Notes: a model not told the origin generated them from the letters alone. Shown: positions 40,633-52,243, numbered from the stretch's first letter. The stretch is DNA of 64,000 nt from Atlantibacter subterraneus (GCF_007570865.1 NZ_VLPS01000012.1:21402-85401), one strand, 5' to 3'. A program made the numbers and translations.

Positions 40633-41473
40633 ACGCATCGATAACCGGCTGGCGCTGCTCGCCATCGCGCACCGCCGCGTACAGTCGGCTCCACAAACCC
40701 TCGCCCAGGGTTTTGGTCACCACCAGACCCTGGCGTTCAAAACTCTCCACGACCCAGTGCGGCAATGCGGCGATACCCATTCGCGCTGACACCATCTGAA
40801 TCAATAGCAGTGTGTTATCGACGCTTTTCAGCGTCGGGCTAATGCCTGCCGGCTCCAGAAAATGACGCCATACGTCCAGGCGCTGGCGCTGCACCGGGTA
40901 AATCAGCAGCGTTTCCCCGGAAAAATCTTCCGGCGTGATGCGGGGTTTGCTCGCCAGCGGATGATCGGTCGCCAGCACCAGACGCACTTCAAAATCAAAC
41001 ATCGGCGAATAGTGCAGCCCGCTGCGCGGCAGGATATCGGACGTCAGCACCACGTCCAGCTCGCTCTGCTGAAGCGCCGGTTGCGGGTCGAAGGTGACGC
41101 CTGATTTGAAATCCATCTCTACTTGCGGCCACTGCTTGCGGAAATTCTCCAGCGCCGGGGCCAGCCACTGAATACAGCTGTGGCATTCAATCGCAATTCG
41201 CAACTGGGACTGTTGCGGCTCATTGCACTCCTGCAGCGCCCGGCTGATTTGCGGCAGCACCTGAGTCGCCAGTTGTAGCAGGATCTCTCCCTGCGGGGTA
41301 AAGCGCAGCGGCTGGCTTTTACGAACGAATAGCTTAAACCCGAGACGCTGCTCCAGATCGCTGAACTGATGAGAGAGAGCAGACTGCGTCTGATGCAGTG
41401 TGGCGGCCGCCGCGGCGAGTGAACCGCAATTCTGCAGGGCCAGCAGGGTCTTAAGGTGTTTAATTTCGATCAT
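40520..41473 (-). CDS. metR: MetR, LysR-type regulator of methionine genes
   Basis: LysR-type activator of metE, metH and others, with homocysteine as co-effector. The 317 residues equal the E. coli length. The N-terminal helix-turn-helix is read in [22 protein letters not shown]; the remainder is the effector-binding domain ([18 protein letters not shown]). It is divergent from metE. The start codon is part of a MetR-type palindrome, which suggests autoregulation. Confidence 0.95.
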   Translation of the reverse strand: MIEIKHLKTLLALQNCGSLAAAAATLHQTQSALSHQFSDLEQRLGFKLFVRKSQPLRFTPQGEILLQLATQVLPQISRALQECNEPQQSQLRIAIECHSCIQWLAPALENFRKQWPQVEMDFKSGVTFDPQPALQQSELDVVLTSDILPRSGLHYSPMFDFEVRLVLATDHPLASKPRITPEDFSGETLLIYPVQRQRLDVWRHFLEPAGISPTLKSVDNTLLLIQMVSARMGIAALPHWVVESFERQGLVVTKTLGEGLWSRLYAAVRDGEQRQPVIDAFIRSARNHACDHLPFVKSAARPSVDAPTAKPLSPTHR

Positions 41474-41568
41474 GAAAGTCCTTCACTTTGCCATGAGGAA
41501 TTTGCGCTTGAGGAATATACAGTAACCGCGAATTATAGCGGTGTAAACATCTGGACGTCTAAATGTGC
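41473..41568. promoter_or_regulatory. metR-metE control region: MetR box and MetJ boxes
   Basis: TGAA-AGTCC-TTCA at 41473-41485 is an exact MetR consensus (TGAA-N5-TTCA) that begins at the metR start codon. AAACATCT and GGACGTCT at 41545-41560 are two adjacent eight-base met boxes (consensus AGACGTCT, six and seven matches), followed by a poorer third, AAATGTGC. This fits MetR activation and MetJ repression of the divergent pair. Confidence 0.75.
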
Positions 41569-41601
41569 CGGATTAAAAATTAAATTTAAAGAGGCAAAAT
41601 C

Positions 41602-43863
41602 ATGACAATCTACAATCACACCCTCGGTTTCCCTCGCGTTGGCCTGCGTCGCGAATTGAAAAAAGCGCAAGAAAGTTACTGGGCGGGTAACAGCACCCGT
41701 GAAGAATTACTGGCGGTGGGCCGCGAGCTGCGCGCCCGTCACTGGGAGCAGCAAAAAGCGGCAGGAGTGGATCTGCTGCCGGTGGGCGACTTCGCCTGGT
41801 ACGATCACGTTCTCACCACCAGCCTGCTGCTGGGTAACGTGCCGGCACGCCACCAGAATAAAGACGGCTCCGTGGATATCGACACCCTGTTCCGCATTGG
41901 GCGTGGCCGCGCGCCTGCCGGTGAACCGGCTGCGGCAGCGGAAATGACCAAGTGGTTTAACACTAACTATCACTACATGGTGCCGGAGTTTGTTAAAGGC
42001 CAGCAGTTCAAACTGACCTGGACTCAACTGCTGGATGAAGTGGACGAAGCGCTGGCGCTGGGCCATCACATTAAGCCGGTACTGCTGGGGCCGATTACTT
42101 ACCTGTGGTTGGGCAAAGTGAAGGGCGAGCAGTTTGATCGCCTGTCACTGCTTAATGACATCCTGCCGGTTTATCAGCAGGTGCTGGCAGAGCTGGCGAA
42201 GCGCGGCATCGAGTGGGTGCAGATTGACGAACCGGCGCTGGTGCTGGAACTCCCGCAGGCGTGGCTGGACGCCTACAAACCGGCTTACGACGCGCTCCAG
42301 GGCAACAGCAAACTGCTGCTGACCACCTACTTTGAAGGCGTCACGCCGAATCTGGATACCATCACCGCACTGCCGGTGCAGGGCCTGCATGTCGACCTGG
42401 TACACGGCAAAGACGACGTAGCAGAGCTGCATCAGCGTTTGCCGTCCGAGTGGCTGCTGTCTGCGGGGGTGATCAATGGTCGTAACGTCTGGCGCGCCGA
42501 TCTGACGGAAAAATATGGGCAAATTAAGGATATCGTCGGCAAACGCGCCGTGTGGGTGGCATCCTCCTGCTCCCTGCTGCACAGCCCGATCGATCTCAGC
42601 GTGGAAACCCGTCTGGATGCGGAGGTAAAAAGCTGGTTCGCCTTCGCCCTGCAAAAATGTGAAGAGCTGGCGCTGCTGCGCGATGCGCTAAAATCTGGCG
42701 ACACCACCAAAATCGCCGAGTGGAGCGCACCGATCCAGGCGCGTCGCAACTCTGCCCGCGTACACAACCCGGCGGTGGGCGAGCGTCTGGCGACGATTAC
42801 CGCCCAGCACAGCCAGCGCGCCAGCGCTTATCCGGTACGTGCCGAAGCGCAGCGTGCGCGCTTCAACCTGCCAGCATGGCCGACCACCACTATCGGATCG
42901 TTCCCGCAAACCACCGAGATCCGCGGCCTGCGCCTGGACTTCAAAAAAGGCAACCTGGACGCCAGCAACTATCGCACCGGCATTGCCGAACACATCAAGC
43001 AGGCGATTGTTGAGCAGGAGCGCCTCGGCCTGGACGTGCTGGTTCACGGCGAAGCGGAACGTAACGACATGGTGGAATACTTCGGTGAACATCTGGACGG
43101 TTTTGTATTTACCCAAAACGGTTGGGTGCAGAGCTACGGTTCACGCTGCGTGAAGCCGCCGGTAGTGATTGGCGATATCAGCCGTCCTGAGCCGATCACC
43201 GTGGAGTGGGCGAAGTACGCGCAGTCCCTGACCGACAAGCCGGTCAAAGGCATGTTGACCGGCCCGGTAACCATTCTCTGCTGGTCGTTCCCGCGTGAAG
43301 ACGTCAGCCGCGAAACCATCGCTAAGCAGATTGCGCTGGCGCTGCGTGATGAAGTGGCCGACCTGGAAGCCGCCGGGATTGGCATTATCCAGATTGACGA
43401 ACCGGCACTGCGCGAAGGGTTGCCACTGCGTCGTGCCGACTGGCAGGCCTATCTGGAATGGGGCGTAGAAGCGTTCCGCCTGAACGCCGCCGTGGTGCGT
43501 GACGATACCCAGATCCACACCCACATGTGCTACTGCGAGTTCAACGACATCATGGACTCCATTGCGGCGCTGGATGCGGACGTGATCACCATCGAAACCT
43601 CGCGTTCGGATATGGAGCTGCTGGAATCCTTCGAAGAGTTCGAGTACCCGAATGAAATCGGTCCTGGGGTGTACGACATCCACTCGCCGAACGTACCGGA
43701 CGTGGAATGGATTGAGGCTTTACTGCAAAAAGCGGCACAGCGTATTCCGGCGCAGCGTTTATGGGTGAACCCGGATTGCGGCCTGAAAACGCGCGGCTGG
43801 CCGGAAACCCGCCAGGCGCTGGCGAATATGGTTAAGGCGGCGCAAAACCTGCGCAGCGCGTAA
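41602..43863 (+). CDS. metE: MetE, cobalamin-independent methionine synthase
   Basis: Transfers the methyl group of methyltetrahydrofolate triglutamate to homocysteine without B12. The 753 residues equal the E. coli length: two (beta-alpha)8 barrels. Zinc ligands can be read in THMCYCEF (His641 and Cys643) and in [10 protein letters not shown] (Cys726), and WVQIDEPAL and IQIDEPAL recur in the two halves. The Shine-Dalgarno is AAAGAGG. Confidence 0.97.
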   Translation: MTIYNHTLGFPRVGLRRELKKAQESYWAGNSTREELLAVGRELRARHWEQQKAAGVDLLPVGDFAWYDHVLTTSLLLGNVPARHQNKDGSVDIDTLFRIGRGRAPAGEPAAAAEMTKWFNTNYHYMVPEFVKGQQFKLTWTQLLDEVDEALALGHHIKPVLLGPITYLWLGKVKGEQFDRLSLLNDILPVYQQVLAELAKRGIEWVQIDEPALVLELPQAWLDAYKPAYDALQGNSKLLLTTYFEGVTPNLDTITALPVQGLHVDLVHGKDDVAELHQRLPSEWLLSAGVINGRNVWRADLTEKYGQIKDIVGKRAVWVASSCSLLHSPIDLSVETRLDAEVKSWFAFALQKCEELALLRDALKSGDTTKIAEWSAPIQARRNSARVHNPAVGERLATITAQHSQRASAYPVRAEAQRARFNLPAWPTTTIGSFPQTTEIRGLRLDFKKGNLDASNYRTGIAEHIKQAIVEQERLGLDVLVHGEAERNDMVEYFGEHLDGFVFTQNGWVQSYGSRCVKPPVVIGDISRPEPITVEWAKYAQSLTDKPVKGMLTGPVTILCWSFPREDVSRETIAKQIALALRDEVADLEAAGIGIIQIDEPALREGLPLRRADWQAYLEWGVEAFRLNAAVVRDDTQIHTHMCYCEFNDIMDSIAALDADVITIETSRSDMELLESFEEFEYPNEIGPGVYDIHSPNVPDVEWIEALLQKAAQRIPAQRLWVNPDCGLKTRGWPETRQALANMVKAAQNLRSA

Positions 43864-43867
43864 TAAA

Positions 43868-43900
43868 AACCCCCTCCTGAACGGGAGGGGGTTAGCTTTT
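43868..43900. terminator. Bidirectional terminator between metE and ysgA
   Basis: AACCCCCTCC pairs with GGAGGGGGTT around TGAACG. A run of T follows within a few bases on the plus strand, and on the minus strand the stem is followed by TTATTA. It can end both convergent genes. Confidence 0.82.
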
Positions 43901-43916
43901 GATTCAGGCGTGGCGG

Positions 43917-44738
43917 TTACTTTTTATTGCCGTAACGGCTGAACCACTCCAGCATTCTCTGCCAGCCATCCGCGGCGGATTCCGCGTGATAGCTCGGGCG
44001 ATAGTCGGCATTGAACGCGTGGCCCGCATCGGGGTAAACCACGATTTCCGCTTTGGCGTTCGCGGCCCGCAGCGCCTGACGCATGGTTTCCACGCTTTCC
44101 AGCGAAATACCCGTGTCCTGAGCGCCATACAAACCCAGCACCGGCGCGTTAAGATCCACAGCGATATCCACCGGATGTTTTGGAGAGTTAAGCGTTTTAT
44201 CCCCCAGTAGTTTCCCATACCACGCCACGGCAGCTTTTAGCTGCGGGTTGTGCGCAGCGTATAGCCACGTGATGCGCCCGCCCCAGCAGAAACCGGTCAT
44301 CATCAGACGATGCGGGTCGCCGCCCTGACGGGAAGCCCAGTTCGCCACGTGATCGAGATCCGCCAGTACCTGGGCGTCGGGCACTTTACTCACCAGGCCG
44401 CTGAACAGCGATGGGATATCGTCATAATCCGCCGGATCGCCCTGACGAAAATAGAGTTCCGGCGCGACGGCCAGATAGCCTTCATGGGCCAGACGGCGGC
44501 AGATATCGCGGATATGCTCATGAACGCCAAAAATTTCCTGCACTACCATCACCACCGGTAAAGGCTGGTCGGCATTTTCCGGGCGGGCATACCAGGCCGG
44601 CATGTTCTCGCCCTGGGTCGCAATAGAAGTTTCACCACAGTGGATGCCATCTTCGGCGGTATGTACTACCGTTGAAGCGACAGGTGAAGCGGCTGAAGCA
44701 AATCCTGAAGGGTTGTCTGTTGTGTTTTGTTTTGTCAT
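43917..44738 (-). CDS. ysgA: YsgA, dienelactone hydrolase family protein
   Basis: Alpha/beta hydrolase, 273 residues. The catalytic Cys nucleophile motif is GFCWGGRITWLYA, with Asp in VYPDAG and His in GHAF; VMVVQEIFGVHEHI is the conserved oxyanion-side segment. The natural substrate in enterobacteria is unknown. It has a short polar, Ser/Thr/Ala-rich N-terminal extension. Confidence 0.9.
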   Translation of the reverse strand: MTKQNTTDNPSGFASAASPVASTVVHTAEDGIHCGETSIATQGENMPAWYARPENADQPLPVVMVVQEIFGVHEHIRDICRRLAHEGYLAVAPELYFRQGDPADYDDIPSLFSGLVSKVPDAQVLADLDHVANWASRQGGDPHRLMMTGFCWGGRITWLYAAHNPQLKAAVAWYGKLLGDKTLNSPKHPVDIAVDLNAPVLGLYGAQDTGISLESVETMRQALRAANAKAEIVVYPDAGHAFNADYRPSYHAESAADGWQRMLEWFSRYGNKK

Positions 44739-44848
44739 GGCCAGGCTCCGTAACCATTTTTTTAGCGCAAACCTAACTATAGCCTGCGAGCTGAAAATTC
44801 GTACACGGAAAACCCGTTCCTGTGATCGTCACCGGGATGGGCTTTTAT

Positions 44849-44916
44849 TGTGATTAATGTCACTATTTTATGGAAATGTTATGCAAGCGAATTTCATACA
44901 AGTGAATTGAATCACG
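44849..44916 (+). promoter_or_regulatory. udp control region: two CRP sites
   Basis: TGTGA-TTAATG-TCACT at 44849-44864 and AGTGA-ATTGAA-TCACG at 44901-44916 both fit the CRP consensus and are 52 bases apart. E. coli udp is controlled by tandem CRP sites with CytR between them, and this spacing agrees. Confidence 0.75.
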
Positions 44917-44988
44917 AAATTACCCCGGCAGCTTCTGTAAAGTACCCTTTTGCAGCTTCTGACAAACCGACCCAAAGAGGAGTCATTT

Positions 44989-45750
44989 ATGTCTACGTCT
45001 GATGTTTTTCACCTCGGCCTTACCAAAAGCGACCTGCAGGGCGCAACGCTTGCCATCGTACCTGGCGACCCGGAACGAGTGGAAAAGATCGCCGCGCTGA
45101 TGGATAAGCCGGTTAAGCTGGCATCACACCGCGAATTCACCTCCTGGCGCGCAGAGCTGGACGGCAAGCCGGTTATCGTCTGTTCTACCGGTATCGGCGG
45201 CCCATCGACTTCCATCGCCGTTGAAGAGCTGGCGCAACTGGGCATCCGCACCTTCCTGCGCGTGGGCACCACCGGCGCGATCCAGCCGCATATCAATGTT
45301 GGCGATGTGCTGGTGACTACCGCATCGGTTCGCCTCGATGGCGCAAGCCTGCATTTCGCGCCGATGGAATACCCGGCGGTTGCGGATTTCGCTTGTACCA
45401 CCGCGCTGGTGGAAGCTGCGAAAGCCGTGGGTGCCACTACCCACATCGGCGTTACCGCCTCTTCCGACACCTTCTACCCGGGCCAGGAGCGTTACGACAC
45501 CTTCTCTGGCCGCGTGGTAAGCCGCTACAAAGGCTCGATGGAAGAGTGGCAGCAGATGGGCGTGATGAACTATGAAATGGAATCCGCCACGCTGCTGACC
45601 ATGTGCTCCAGCCAGGGCTTGCGTGCGGGGATGGTTGCCGGGGTTATCGTGAACCGTACCCAGCAGGAAATCCCGAACGCGCAAACCATGAAGCAGACCG
45701 AAAGCCACGCGGTGAAAATCGTGGTTGAGGCTGCGCGTCGCCTGATCTAA
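44989..45750 (+). CDS. udp: Udp, uridine phosphorylase
   Basis: Reversible phosphorolysis of uridine to uracil and ribose-1-phosphate. From ATG 44989 ([18 protein letters not shown]), behind AGAGGAG, it is 253 residues, the E. coli length. Family motifs are [14 protein letters not shown], the phosphorylase signature [20 protein letters not shown], and [18 protein letters not shown] with the substrate-contacting Glu/Met/Glu. Confidence 0.96.
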   Translation: MSTSDVFHLGLTKSDLQGATLAIVPGDPERVEKIAALMDKPVKLASHREFTSWRAELDGKPVIVCSTGIGGPSTSIAVEELAQLGIRTFLRVGTTGAIQPHINVGDVLVTTASVRLDGASLHFAPMEYPAVADFACTTALVEAAKAVGATTHIGVTASSDTFYPGQERYDTFSGRVVSRYKGSMEEWQQMGVMNYEMESATLLTMCSSQGLRAGMVAGVIVNRTQQEIPNAQTMKQTESHAVKIVVEAARRLI

Positions 45751-45759
45751 ATCCTGTCG

Positions 45760-45789
45760 CCAGCCCTGCTCCGCTGTAGGGCTGGCCCG
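45760..45789 (+). terminator. Hairpin after udp, probable terminator
   Basis: CCAGCCCT pairs with AGGGCTGG around a ten-base loop, nine bases after the udp stop. Only a short T run (TTT) follows after CCCG. Confidence 0.5.
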
Positions 45790-45926
45790 TTTCCCCCGGT
45801 TTTACCTTCACTACCGTGCGCTGTTTTTAATCTTTTGCGCGATGTCTCGTAGTAAATGCCTTTAAAACTGGACATTTATCCAGCACAATTCCATTTTGCT
45901 CAGGTGGGGTTAATGCGGGAGGCATT

Positions 45927-47363
45927 ATGGAATTCTCTCTGTTACTGATGGCGGCGGTCGCGCTGGCGGGCATATTGCTCGGCTGGCTGGGCGCAAGCCT
46001 GCGGGCATCGCAGCGTCAGGCGGATCTGCTGGCGGAACAGCGCGACGTATTCAGCGAATTAAGCGCGGCGAAGCAGGCTTATGAGCACTGGCGCGAAGAG
46101 TGCGAATTGCTCAACGGCGAACTGCGCACCCTGAGAGAGATCAAAAGCTCGCTGGAAGCCGATCTGCGCGAAGTCACCACGCTGCTGGAAACCACGCGTC
46201 AGCATAATGACGACAAACTGCGTCAGATGATGAACAGCGAGCAGCGCCTCAGCGAACAGTTCGAAAACCTTGCCAACCGCATTTTTGACCGCAGCCATCG
46301 CCAGGTAGAAGAGCAAAACCGCCAGAGCCTGAACGGGCTGTTAACCCCGCTGCGTGAACAGCTTGACGGCTTCCGCCGCCAGGTGCAGGACAGCTTCGGC
46401 CAGGAAGCGCGTGAACGCCATACGCTGACCCACGAAATCCGCAACTTACAGCAGCTCAACGCGCAAATGGCCCAGGAGGCGATTAACCTGACCCGGGCGC
46501 TGAAAGGCGACAATAAAACCCAGGGCAACTGGGGTGAAGTGGTGTTGACGCGGGTGCTGGAGGCATCGGGTTTACGTGAAGGGTATGAGTATCAAACCCA
46601 GGTCAACATTCAGTTAGACGACCGCAGCCGCATGCAGCCGGATGTGATTGTCCGTCTCCCCCAGGACAAAGACGTGGTGGTGGACGCCAAAATGACTTTG
46701 GTAGCCTACGAGCGTTACTTCAACGCCGAAGACGAATACCAGCGTGAGCTGGCGCTCAACGAACATATTGCGGCTATTCGCAGCCATATCCGCCTGCTCA
46801 GCCGTAAAGACTATCAGCAGCTTCCCGGCCTGCGGTCGCTGGATTATGTGTTGATGTTTATCCCCGTCGAACCGGCATTCTTACTGGCTATCGATCGGCA
46901 GCCGGAGCTAATCAGCGAAGCGCTGAAAAGCAATATCATGCTGGTCAGCCCCACCACCTTGCTGGTGGCATTACGCACCATTGCCAACCTGTGGCGGTAT
47001 GAACATCAAAACCAGAACGCTCAGCAAATCGCCGAACGCGCTGCAAAGCTGTACGACAAAATGCGCCTGTTTGTTGATGATATGTCCGCCGTCGGGCAGG
47101 GGCTGGATAAAGCGCAGGAAAACTACCGCCAGGCGATGAAAAAGCTCAGTTCCGGGCGCGGCAACCTGCTGGCGCAGGCCGATGGGTTTCGTAACCTGGG
47201 GGTGGAAGTGAAGCGCGAGATTAATCCGGAAATGGTGGAACAGGCGCGTCTGGATGACGACGAGTTTCGTTTGCGCAGCATTAACGACGAACCAGAAAAC
47301 TATTCGCAAAACAACGCGCCAGGGCCGATTCCGCCTGTTCAGCGCACCGGTAACGATTGTTAA
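45927..47363 (+). CDS. rmuC: RmuC, DNA recombination protein
   Basis: 478 residues (E. coli 475). One N-terminal transmembrane helix (LLLMAAVALAGILLGWLGA), a long coiled coil at about residues 35-135, then the nuclease-like RmuC domain (KTQGNWGEVVLTRVLEASGL, VVVDAKMTLVAYERY with the PD-(D/E)XK-like Asp-Lys, YVLMFIPVEPAFLLA). Loss in E. coli raises inversion between short repeats. The tail is polar and Pro/Asn-rich. Confidence 0.93.
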   Translation: MEFSLLLMAAVALAGILLGWLGASLRASQRQADLLAEQRDVFSELSAAKQAYEHWREECELLNGELRTLREIKSSLEADLREVTTLLETTRQHNDDKLRQMMNSEQRLSEQFENLANRIFDRSHRQVEEQNRQSLNGLLTPLREQLDGFRRQVQDSFGQEARERHTLTHEIRNLQQLNAQMAQEAINLTRALKGDNKTQGNWGEVVLTRVLEASGLREGYEYQTQVNIQLDDRSRMQPDVIVRLPQDKDVVVDAKMTLVAYERYFNAEDEYQRELALNEHIAAIRSHIRLLSRKDYQQLPGLRSLDYVLMFIPVEPAFLLAIDRQPELISEALKSNIMLVSPTTLLVALRTIANLWRYEHQNQNAQQIAERAAKLYDKMRLFVDDMSAVGQGLDKAQENYRQAMKKLSSGRGNLLAQADGFRNLGVEVKREINPEMVEQARLDDDEFRLRSINDEPENYSQNNAPGPIPPVQRTGNDC

Positions 47364-47441
47364 AACAGGCTTGAAACATAGGGCAATCGCGCCCAATCTG
47401 TTACACTTCACGAACATTTTTTATCAATAGCAGGCTCCGAA

Positions 47442-48197
47442 ATGGTTGATGATTCACAGGACACAACGCACTTTGGCTTTCAGACCGTAGCGAAAGCGCA
47501 GAAGGCGGATATGGTGGCGCAGGTTTTCCATTCTGTTGCAGCGAAATATGATGTTATGAATGACCTGATGTCGTTCGGGATCCATCGCTTATGGAAGCGC
47601 TTTACTATTGATTGCAGCGGTGTGCGCCGTGGACAAAAAGTGTTGGATCTGGCGGGTGGCACCGGCGATTTGACGGCGAAATTCTCCCGTTTGGTGGGCG
47701 AAACCGGCACGGTTGTACTGGCGGACATCAACGACTCCATGCTGAAAATGGGCCGTGAGAAGCTGCGCAATATCGGTGTAGTGGGCAACGTTGAATACGT
47801 TCAGGCCAACGCGGAAGCGCTGCCGTTCCCGGATAACACCTTTGATTGCATCACCATCTCGTTTGGCCTGCGCAACGTGACCGACAAAGACAAAGCGCTG
47901 CGTTCGATGTATCGCGTGCTGAAGCCCGGCGGTCGTCTGCTGGTGCTGGAGTTCTCCAAACCGGTTATCGACCCGTTAAGCAAGGCCTATGACGCCTACT
48001 CCTTCCACGTGCTGCCGCGTATCGGCGAGCTGGTGGCGCAGGACGCGGAAAGCTATCGCTATCTGGCGGAATCCATTCGTATGCATCCCAATCAGGACAC
48101 GCTGAAAGCGATGATGGCGGATGCCGGGTTTGATAACGTCGAATATTTCAATATGACCGCGGGTATCGTCGCGCTTCATCGTGGTTATAAGTTTTAA
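47442..48197 (+). CDS. ubiE: UbiE, C-methyltransferase for ubiquinone and menaquinone
   Basis: SAM-dependent methyltransferase, 251 residues as in E. coli, making demethylmenaquinol to menaquinol and the C2 methylation of ubiquinone. The SAM motif is [16 protein letters not shown], and the UbiE signatures are [18 protein letters not shown] and LEFSKP. It is the first gene of ubiE-ubiJ-ubiB. Confidence 0.96.
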   Translation: MVDDSQDTTHFGFQTVAKAQKADMVAQVFHSVAAKYDVMNDLMSFGIHRLWKRFTIDCSGVRRGQKVLDLAGGTGDLTAKFSRLVGETGTVVLADINDSMLKMGREKLRNIGVVGNVEYVQANAEALPFPDNTFDCITISFGLRNVTDKDKALRSMYRVLKPGGRLLVLEFSKPVIDPLSKAYDAYSFHVLPRIGELVAQDAESYRYLAESIRMHPNQDTLKAMMADAGFDNVEYFNMTAGIVALHRGYKF

Positions 48198-48209
48198 GGG
48201 AGACCGCGG

Positions 48210-48815
48210 ATGCCAATAACACCGCTAATTACCGCTGGTATCGAAGGGGCGTTAAACGCCTTCTTATACCAGGACCGGGCGCTTAAATCTGCACGTCAGC
48301 GGTTGCAGGGAAAGGTGTTGCGTATTGCCCTCCGCGAGTTCTCTACCCCGCTGGTGCTGGTCTTCAGTGAACAGCAGGTTGACGTGCTGGGGCAGTGGGA
48401 AGGCGAGACCGACTGTTCGGTGACCACGCGCCTGTCGGTATTGCCTGAACTGCGCAATCGCCAGCAGCTGACCGCGCTGATCCGCCGTGGCGATCTGGAA
48501 GTCGAAGGCGACATTCAGGTGGTGCAAAACCTGGTTTCCCTGATGGATCTGGCGGAATTTGACCCTGCGGAACTGCTTGCGCCGTACATTGGCGACATCG
48601 CCGCCGAAGGGCTGGGCAAAATCTTTCGCACCGGCGCGCGCATCGTGAAAAAAGGCGTTGAGCGTAATCAGCGCTATCTGGCTGAGGCGGTAACGGAAGA
48701 GTGGCGTATGGCCCCCGGACCGCTGGAAGTCGCCTGGTTTGCTGAAGAAACTGATGCACTTGCGCGATCGCTCGACGCGCTTATTGGTCGTTTAGAAACG
48801 CTGGAGGCCAAATGA
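48210..48815 (+). CDS. ubiJ: UbiJ, ubiquinone biosynthesis accessory factor
   Basis: 201-residue lipid-binding protein with an N-terminal SCP2 domain; with UbiK it supports the soluble Ubi complex. Visible features are [20 protein letters not shown] at the start, the SCP2 core ([40 protein letters not shown]) and a C-terminal helical region. In E. coli the 3' half of this locus also yields the EsrE RNA; I cannot judge that here. It overlaps ubiB by an ATGA. Confidence 0.93.
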   Translation: MPITPLITAGIEGALNAFLYQDRALKSARQRLQGKVLRIALREFSTPLVLVFSEQQVDVLGQWEGETDCSVTTRLSVLPELRNRQQLTALIRRGDLEVEGDIQVVQNLVSLMDLAEFDPAELLAPYIGDIAAEGLGKIFRTGARIVKKGVERNQRYLAEAVTEEWRMAPGPLEVAWFAEETDALARSLDALIGRLETLEAK

Positions 48816-50458
48816 CGCCAGGTGAAATGCGGCGCCTGTACTTCATCATTCGTACTTTTTTAAGCTATGGGCTGGATGAGCTCATACCAAAGATCCGCAT
48901 CACGTTGCCGCTGCGCTTATGGCGGCGCACGCTGTTCTGGATGCCCAACCGCCACGGCGATAAAGAGTTAGGCCAGCGTCTGCGGCTGGCGCTTCAGGAA
49001 CTCGGCCCGGTGTGGATCAAGTTTGGTCAGATGCTGTCTACCCGCCGCGACCTGTTTCCTCCCCAGATCGCCGATCAGCTTGCCATGTTACAGGACCGCG
49101 TCGCGCCCTTTGACGGCGTGCTGGCAAAGCGCCAAATCGAAAAGTCGATGGGCGATATTCCGGTGGAAAGTTGGTTCGATGATTTCGACATCAACCCTCT
49201 GGCTTCGGCATCCATCGCGCAGGTGCATACGGCGAAACTGAAAGAGAACGGCAAAGAAGTCGTGATCAAGGTTATCCGCCCCGATATCCTGCCGATAATC
49301 CGCGCTGATATGAAACTGATCTACCGCCTGGCGCGCTGGGTGCCGCGTTTATTGCCGGATGGCCGTCGTTTACGCCCGGTGGAAGTGGTGCGGGAATATG
49401 AAAAAACGCTGATTGATGAGCTTAACCTGCTGCGTGAAGCAGCAAATGCCATTCAACTGCGGCGCAACTTTGAAAACAGCCCGATGCTGTATGTGCCTGA
49501 GGTTTACTCAGATTACTGTAGCCAGAATATGCTGGTGATGGAGCGCATTTACGGCATTCCGGTTTCTGATGTGGAAACCCTTGAGCGCAACGGCACCAAT
49601 ATGCAACTGCTGGCGGAGCGCGGCGTACAGGTGTTCTTCACCCAGGTGTTTCGCGACAGCTTCTTCCATGCCGATATGCATCCGGGCAATATTTTCGTCA
49701 GTTACGAACACCCGGAAAACCCTAAATACATCGGCATTGACTGCGGCATCGTCGGCTCGCTGAACAAAGAAGATAAGCGCTATCTGGCGGAGAACTTCAT
49801 CGCCTTCTTTAACCGCGATTACCGCAAGGTTGCCGAGCTGCACGTCGATTCCGGCTGGGTGCCGCCGGATACCAATGTTGAAGAGTTTGAGTTCGCTATC
49901 CGTACCGTATGCGAACCCATCTTTGAGAAGCCGCTGGCGGAAATCTCATTTGGCCATGTGCTGCTGAATTTGTTCAACACTGCGCGTCGCTTCAACATGG
50001 AAGTTCAGCCGCAACTGGTGCTGCTGCAAAAAACTTTGCTGTATGTGGAAGGCGTTGGCCGCCAACTTTATCCACAGCTGGATTTATGGAAAACGGCAAA
50101 ACCGTTTCTGGAATCCTGGATCAAAGATCAGGTAGGTTTTCCGGCGCTGGTACGCTCTTTTAAAGAGAAAGCACCGTTCTGGATCGAAAAAATGCCAGAA
50201 ATACCTGAACTGGTGTACGACAGTTTGCGCCAGGGCAAACAATTGCAACAAAGCGTTGATAAAATCGCCCGCGAGTTACACGAACAGCGCGTGCGGCAAG
50301 GCCAATCACGCTATCTGTTTGGTATTGGCGCCACGCTGGTGTTAAGCGGAACGCTAGTGCTGGTGACTCGCCCGGAATGGGACTTAATCCCGGCATGGGT
50401 TATGGCGGGCGGTATCGTCGTATGGCTGATTGGCTGGCGTCGTACTGGCTCGATTTAA
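48812..50458 (+). CDS. ubiB: UbiB, atypical protein kinase-like ubiquinone factor
   Basis: 548 residues (E. coli 546), ADCK/UbiB family with ATPase activity needed for ubiquinone synthesis. The KxGQ motif is in [16 protein letters not shown], the Ala-rich loop in [11 protein letters not shown], the catalytic block in [12 protein letters not shown] and the DFG-like site in IGIDCGIVG. Two C-terminal transmembrane helices ([30 protein letters not shown]) anchor it. Confidence 0.95.
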   Translation: MTPGEMRRLYFIIRTFLSYGLDELIPKIRITLPLRLWRRTLFWMPNRHGDKELGQRLRLALQELGPVWIKFGQMLSTRRDLFPPQIADQLAMLQDRVAPFDGVLAKRQIEKSMGDIPVESWFDDFDINPLASASIAQVHTAKLKENGKEVVIKVIRPDILPIIRADMKLIYRLARWVPRLLPDGRRLRPVEVVREYEKTLIDELNLLREAANAIQLRRNFENSPMLYVPEVYSDYCSQNMLVMERIYGIPVSDVETLERNGTNMQLLAERGVQVFFTQVFRDSFFHADMHPGNIFVSYEHPENPKYIGIDCGIVGSLNKEDKRYLAENFIAFFNRDYRKVAELHVDSGWVPPDTNVEEFEFAIRTVCEPIFEKPLAEISFGHVLLNLFNTARRFNMEVQPQLVLLQKTLLYVEGVGRQLYPQLDLWKTAKPFLESWIKDQVGFPALVRSFKEKAPFWIEKMPEIPELVYDSLRQGKQLQQSVDKIARELHEQRVRQGQSRYLFGIGATLVLSGTLVLVTRPEWDLIPAWVMAGGIVVWLIGWRRTGSI

Positions 50459-50643
50459 AACATCATGGAATGACTGCGTTGAAATTATCAGCGTTCAGGC
50501 TGTAAAAAAGCGGGCGACATTTTCACAACTTACACAAAAACTCTGTGACCGTTGTGGATATGTTTACCAACACTGATGCAGCCTGGATAATGAGCGGTAT
50601 ATAATGCGGTTTGAAATTTCATCATCTGTAGCTGAGGATTTAT

Positions 50644-50895
50644 ATGGGTGGCATTAGTATTTGGCAGTTATTGATCATTGTCGTTATCGTCGTACTGCTT
50701 TTCGGTACCAAAAAGCTCAGTTCTTTGGGTTCCGATCTGGGTGCCTCCATTAAAGGTTTCAAGAAAGCCATGGGCGATGACGAGCCGAAAAACACCTCTA
50801 CTCAGGATGCTGATTTCACTGCGAAATCCCTTTCTGACAAGCAAAGCGACGTGAAGAAAGACGAAGCGAAGAGCAACGATAAAGAGCAGGTGTAA
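50644..50895 (+). CDS. tatA: TatA, twin-arginine translocase pore subunit
   Basis: 83 residues (E. coli 89). N-terminal transmembrane helix ([16 protein letters not shown]), the Phe-Gly hinge, an amphipathic helix ([26 protein letters not shown]) and an acidic/basic tail. The 185 bases before it contain a TATAAT at 50600-50605, suggesting a promoter for tatABCD. It lies three bases before tatB. Confidence 0.95.
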   Translation: MGGISIWQLLIIVVIVVLLFGTKKLSSLGSDLGASIKGFKKAMGDDEPKNTSTQDADFTAKSLSDKQSDVKKDEAKSNDKEQV

Positions 50896-50898
50896 GCC

Positions 50899-51432
50899 GT
50901 GTTCGATATTGGTTTCGGTGAACTGGTTCTTGTCTTTGTCATCGGTCTCATTGTGTTGGGGCCGCAGCGTTTGCCTGTTGCGGTCAAAACCATAGCCGGG
51001 TGGGTGAGGGCGCTACGTTCCCTTGCCACCACCGTGCAAAATGAGCTGACTCAGGAGTTAAAACTCCAGGAATTCCAGGACAGTCTCAAGAAAGTTGAGA
51101 AAGCGAGCCTCAGTAATCTCACCCCAGAGCTCAAGGCTTCCATGGATGAATTGCGTGAAGCGGCAGAGTCAATGAAACGCACCTATACGGCTAACGACCC
51201 GGAAAAGGCGCATGACGAAGCCCACACCATTCATAATCCGATTGTGAAAGACAACGAAGCGGCGCATGAAGGCGTTACGCCAGCCACGGCGGAAAACCAG
51301 GTGAGCGCGTCGGCACAAAAACCGGCTCCGGCCCCGTCTGCTGAGCAGCCTGTCGATCTGACCAAAGCGTCATCGGCTTCGACGTCTTCTCCGGTAGACG
51401 CCGCACCGTCGTCCTCAAGTGAAAAATCCTGA
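50899..51432 (+). CDS. tatB: TatB, twin-arginine translocase receptor subunit
   Basis: 177 residues (E. coli 171), GTG start. [35 protein letters not shown] is the diagnostic membrane helix plus hinge, followed by an amphipathic helix and an Ala/Ser/Pro-rich disordered tail slightly longer than in E. coli. It acts with TatC in binding Tat signal peptides. Confidence 0.95.
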   Translation: MFDIGFGELVLVFVIGLIVLGPQRLPVAVKTIAGWVRALRSLATTVQNELTQELKLQEFQDSLKKVEKASLSNLTPELKASMDELREAAESMKRTYTANDPEKAHDEAHTIHNPIVKDNEAAHEGVTPATAENQVSASAQKPAPAPSAEQPVDLTKASSASTSSPVDAAPSSSSEKS

Positions 51433-51434
51433 AC

Positions 51435-52202
51435 ATGGCTGTAGAAGATACTCAACCCCTAATCAGTCACCTGATTGAACTGCGTAAGCGTCTGCTGAAC
51501 TGCGTCGTCGCGATCCTGGCAATCTTCCTGGCGCTGGTTTATTTCGCCAACGATATTTATCAATTGGTCTCCGCGCCGTTGATAAGCCAGATGCCGCAGG
51601 GCGCAACCATGATTGCCACCGATGTGGCATCGCCGTTTTTCACGCCGATCAAGCTGACCATGATGGTATCGGTGATCCTGTCCGCCCCGGTGATCCTCTA
51701 CCAGGTATGGGCATTTATCGCCCCTGCGCTGTACAAACATGAACGCCGTTTAGTGGTGCCGCTGCTGGTATCCAGTACGCTGCTGTTCTATATCGGTATG
51801 GCGTTTGCCTATTTCGTGGTGTTCCCGCTGGCGTTTGGCTTCCTGACGCATACCGCGCCGGTCGGCGTGGTGGTTTCAACCGATATCGCCAGCTACCTCA
51901 GCTTCGTCATGGCGCTGTTTATGGCGTTTGGCGTGTCGTTTGAAGTCCCGGTCGCTATCGTGCTGCTGTGCTGGATGGGCGTGACCACGCCGGAAGACTT
52001 ACGTAAAAAACGGCCGTATGTGTTAGTGGGCGCGTTTGTCGTGGGTATGCTGCTGACGCCGCCGGATGTTTTCTCGCAGACCTTACTGGCTATCCCGATG
52101 TATTTCCTGTTTGAAGTCGGCGTATTCTTCGCGCGCTTCTACGTCGGCAAGCGACGTATGCCGTCTGAAGAAGACGACGAAACGGAAGCCACGAAAGAGT
52201 AA
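51435..52202 (+). CDS. tatC: TatC, twin-arginine signal peptide receptor
   Basis: 255 residues with six transmembrane helices. The N-terminal [15 protein letters not shown] holds the conserved HL-ELR signal-peptide-binding site, with [13 protein letters not shown] in the middle of the protein. The hydrophilic tail [17 protein letters not shown] is cytoplasmic. It is followed by a terminator before tatD. Confidence 0.96.
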   Translation: MAVEDTQPLISHLIELRKRLLNCVVAILAIFLALVYFANDIYQLVSAPLISQMPQGATMIATDVASPFFTPIKLTMMVSVILSAPVILYQVWAFIAPALYKHERRLVVPLLVSSTLLFYIGMAFAYFVVFPLAFGFLTHTAPVGVVVSTDIASYLSFVMALFMAFGVSFEVPVAIVLLCWMGVTTPEDLRKKRPYVLVGAFVVGMLLTPPDVFSQTLLAIPMYFLFEVGVFFARFYVGKRRMPSEEDDETEATKE

Positions 52203-52205
52203 CCT

Positions 52206-52229
52206 AAACCGCCCACCGGGCGGTTTTTT
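52206..52229 (+). terminator. Attenuator/terminator between tatC and tatD
   Basis: ACCGCCC pairs with GGGCGGT around ACC and runs into TTTTTT. It would lower tatD expression relative to tatABC. Confidence 0.85.
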
Positions 52230-52243
52230 ACAGGATAAACCGC

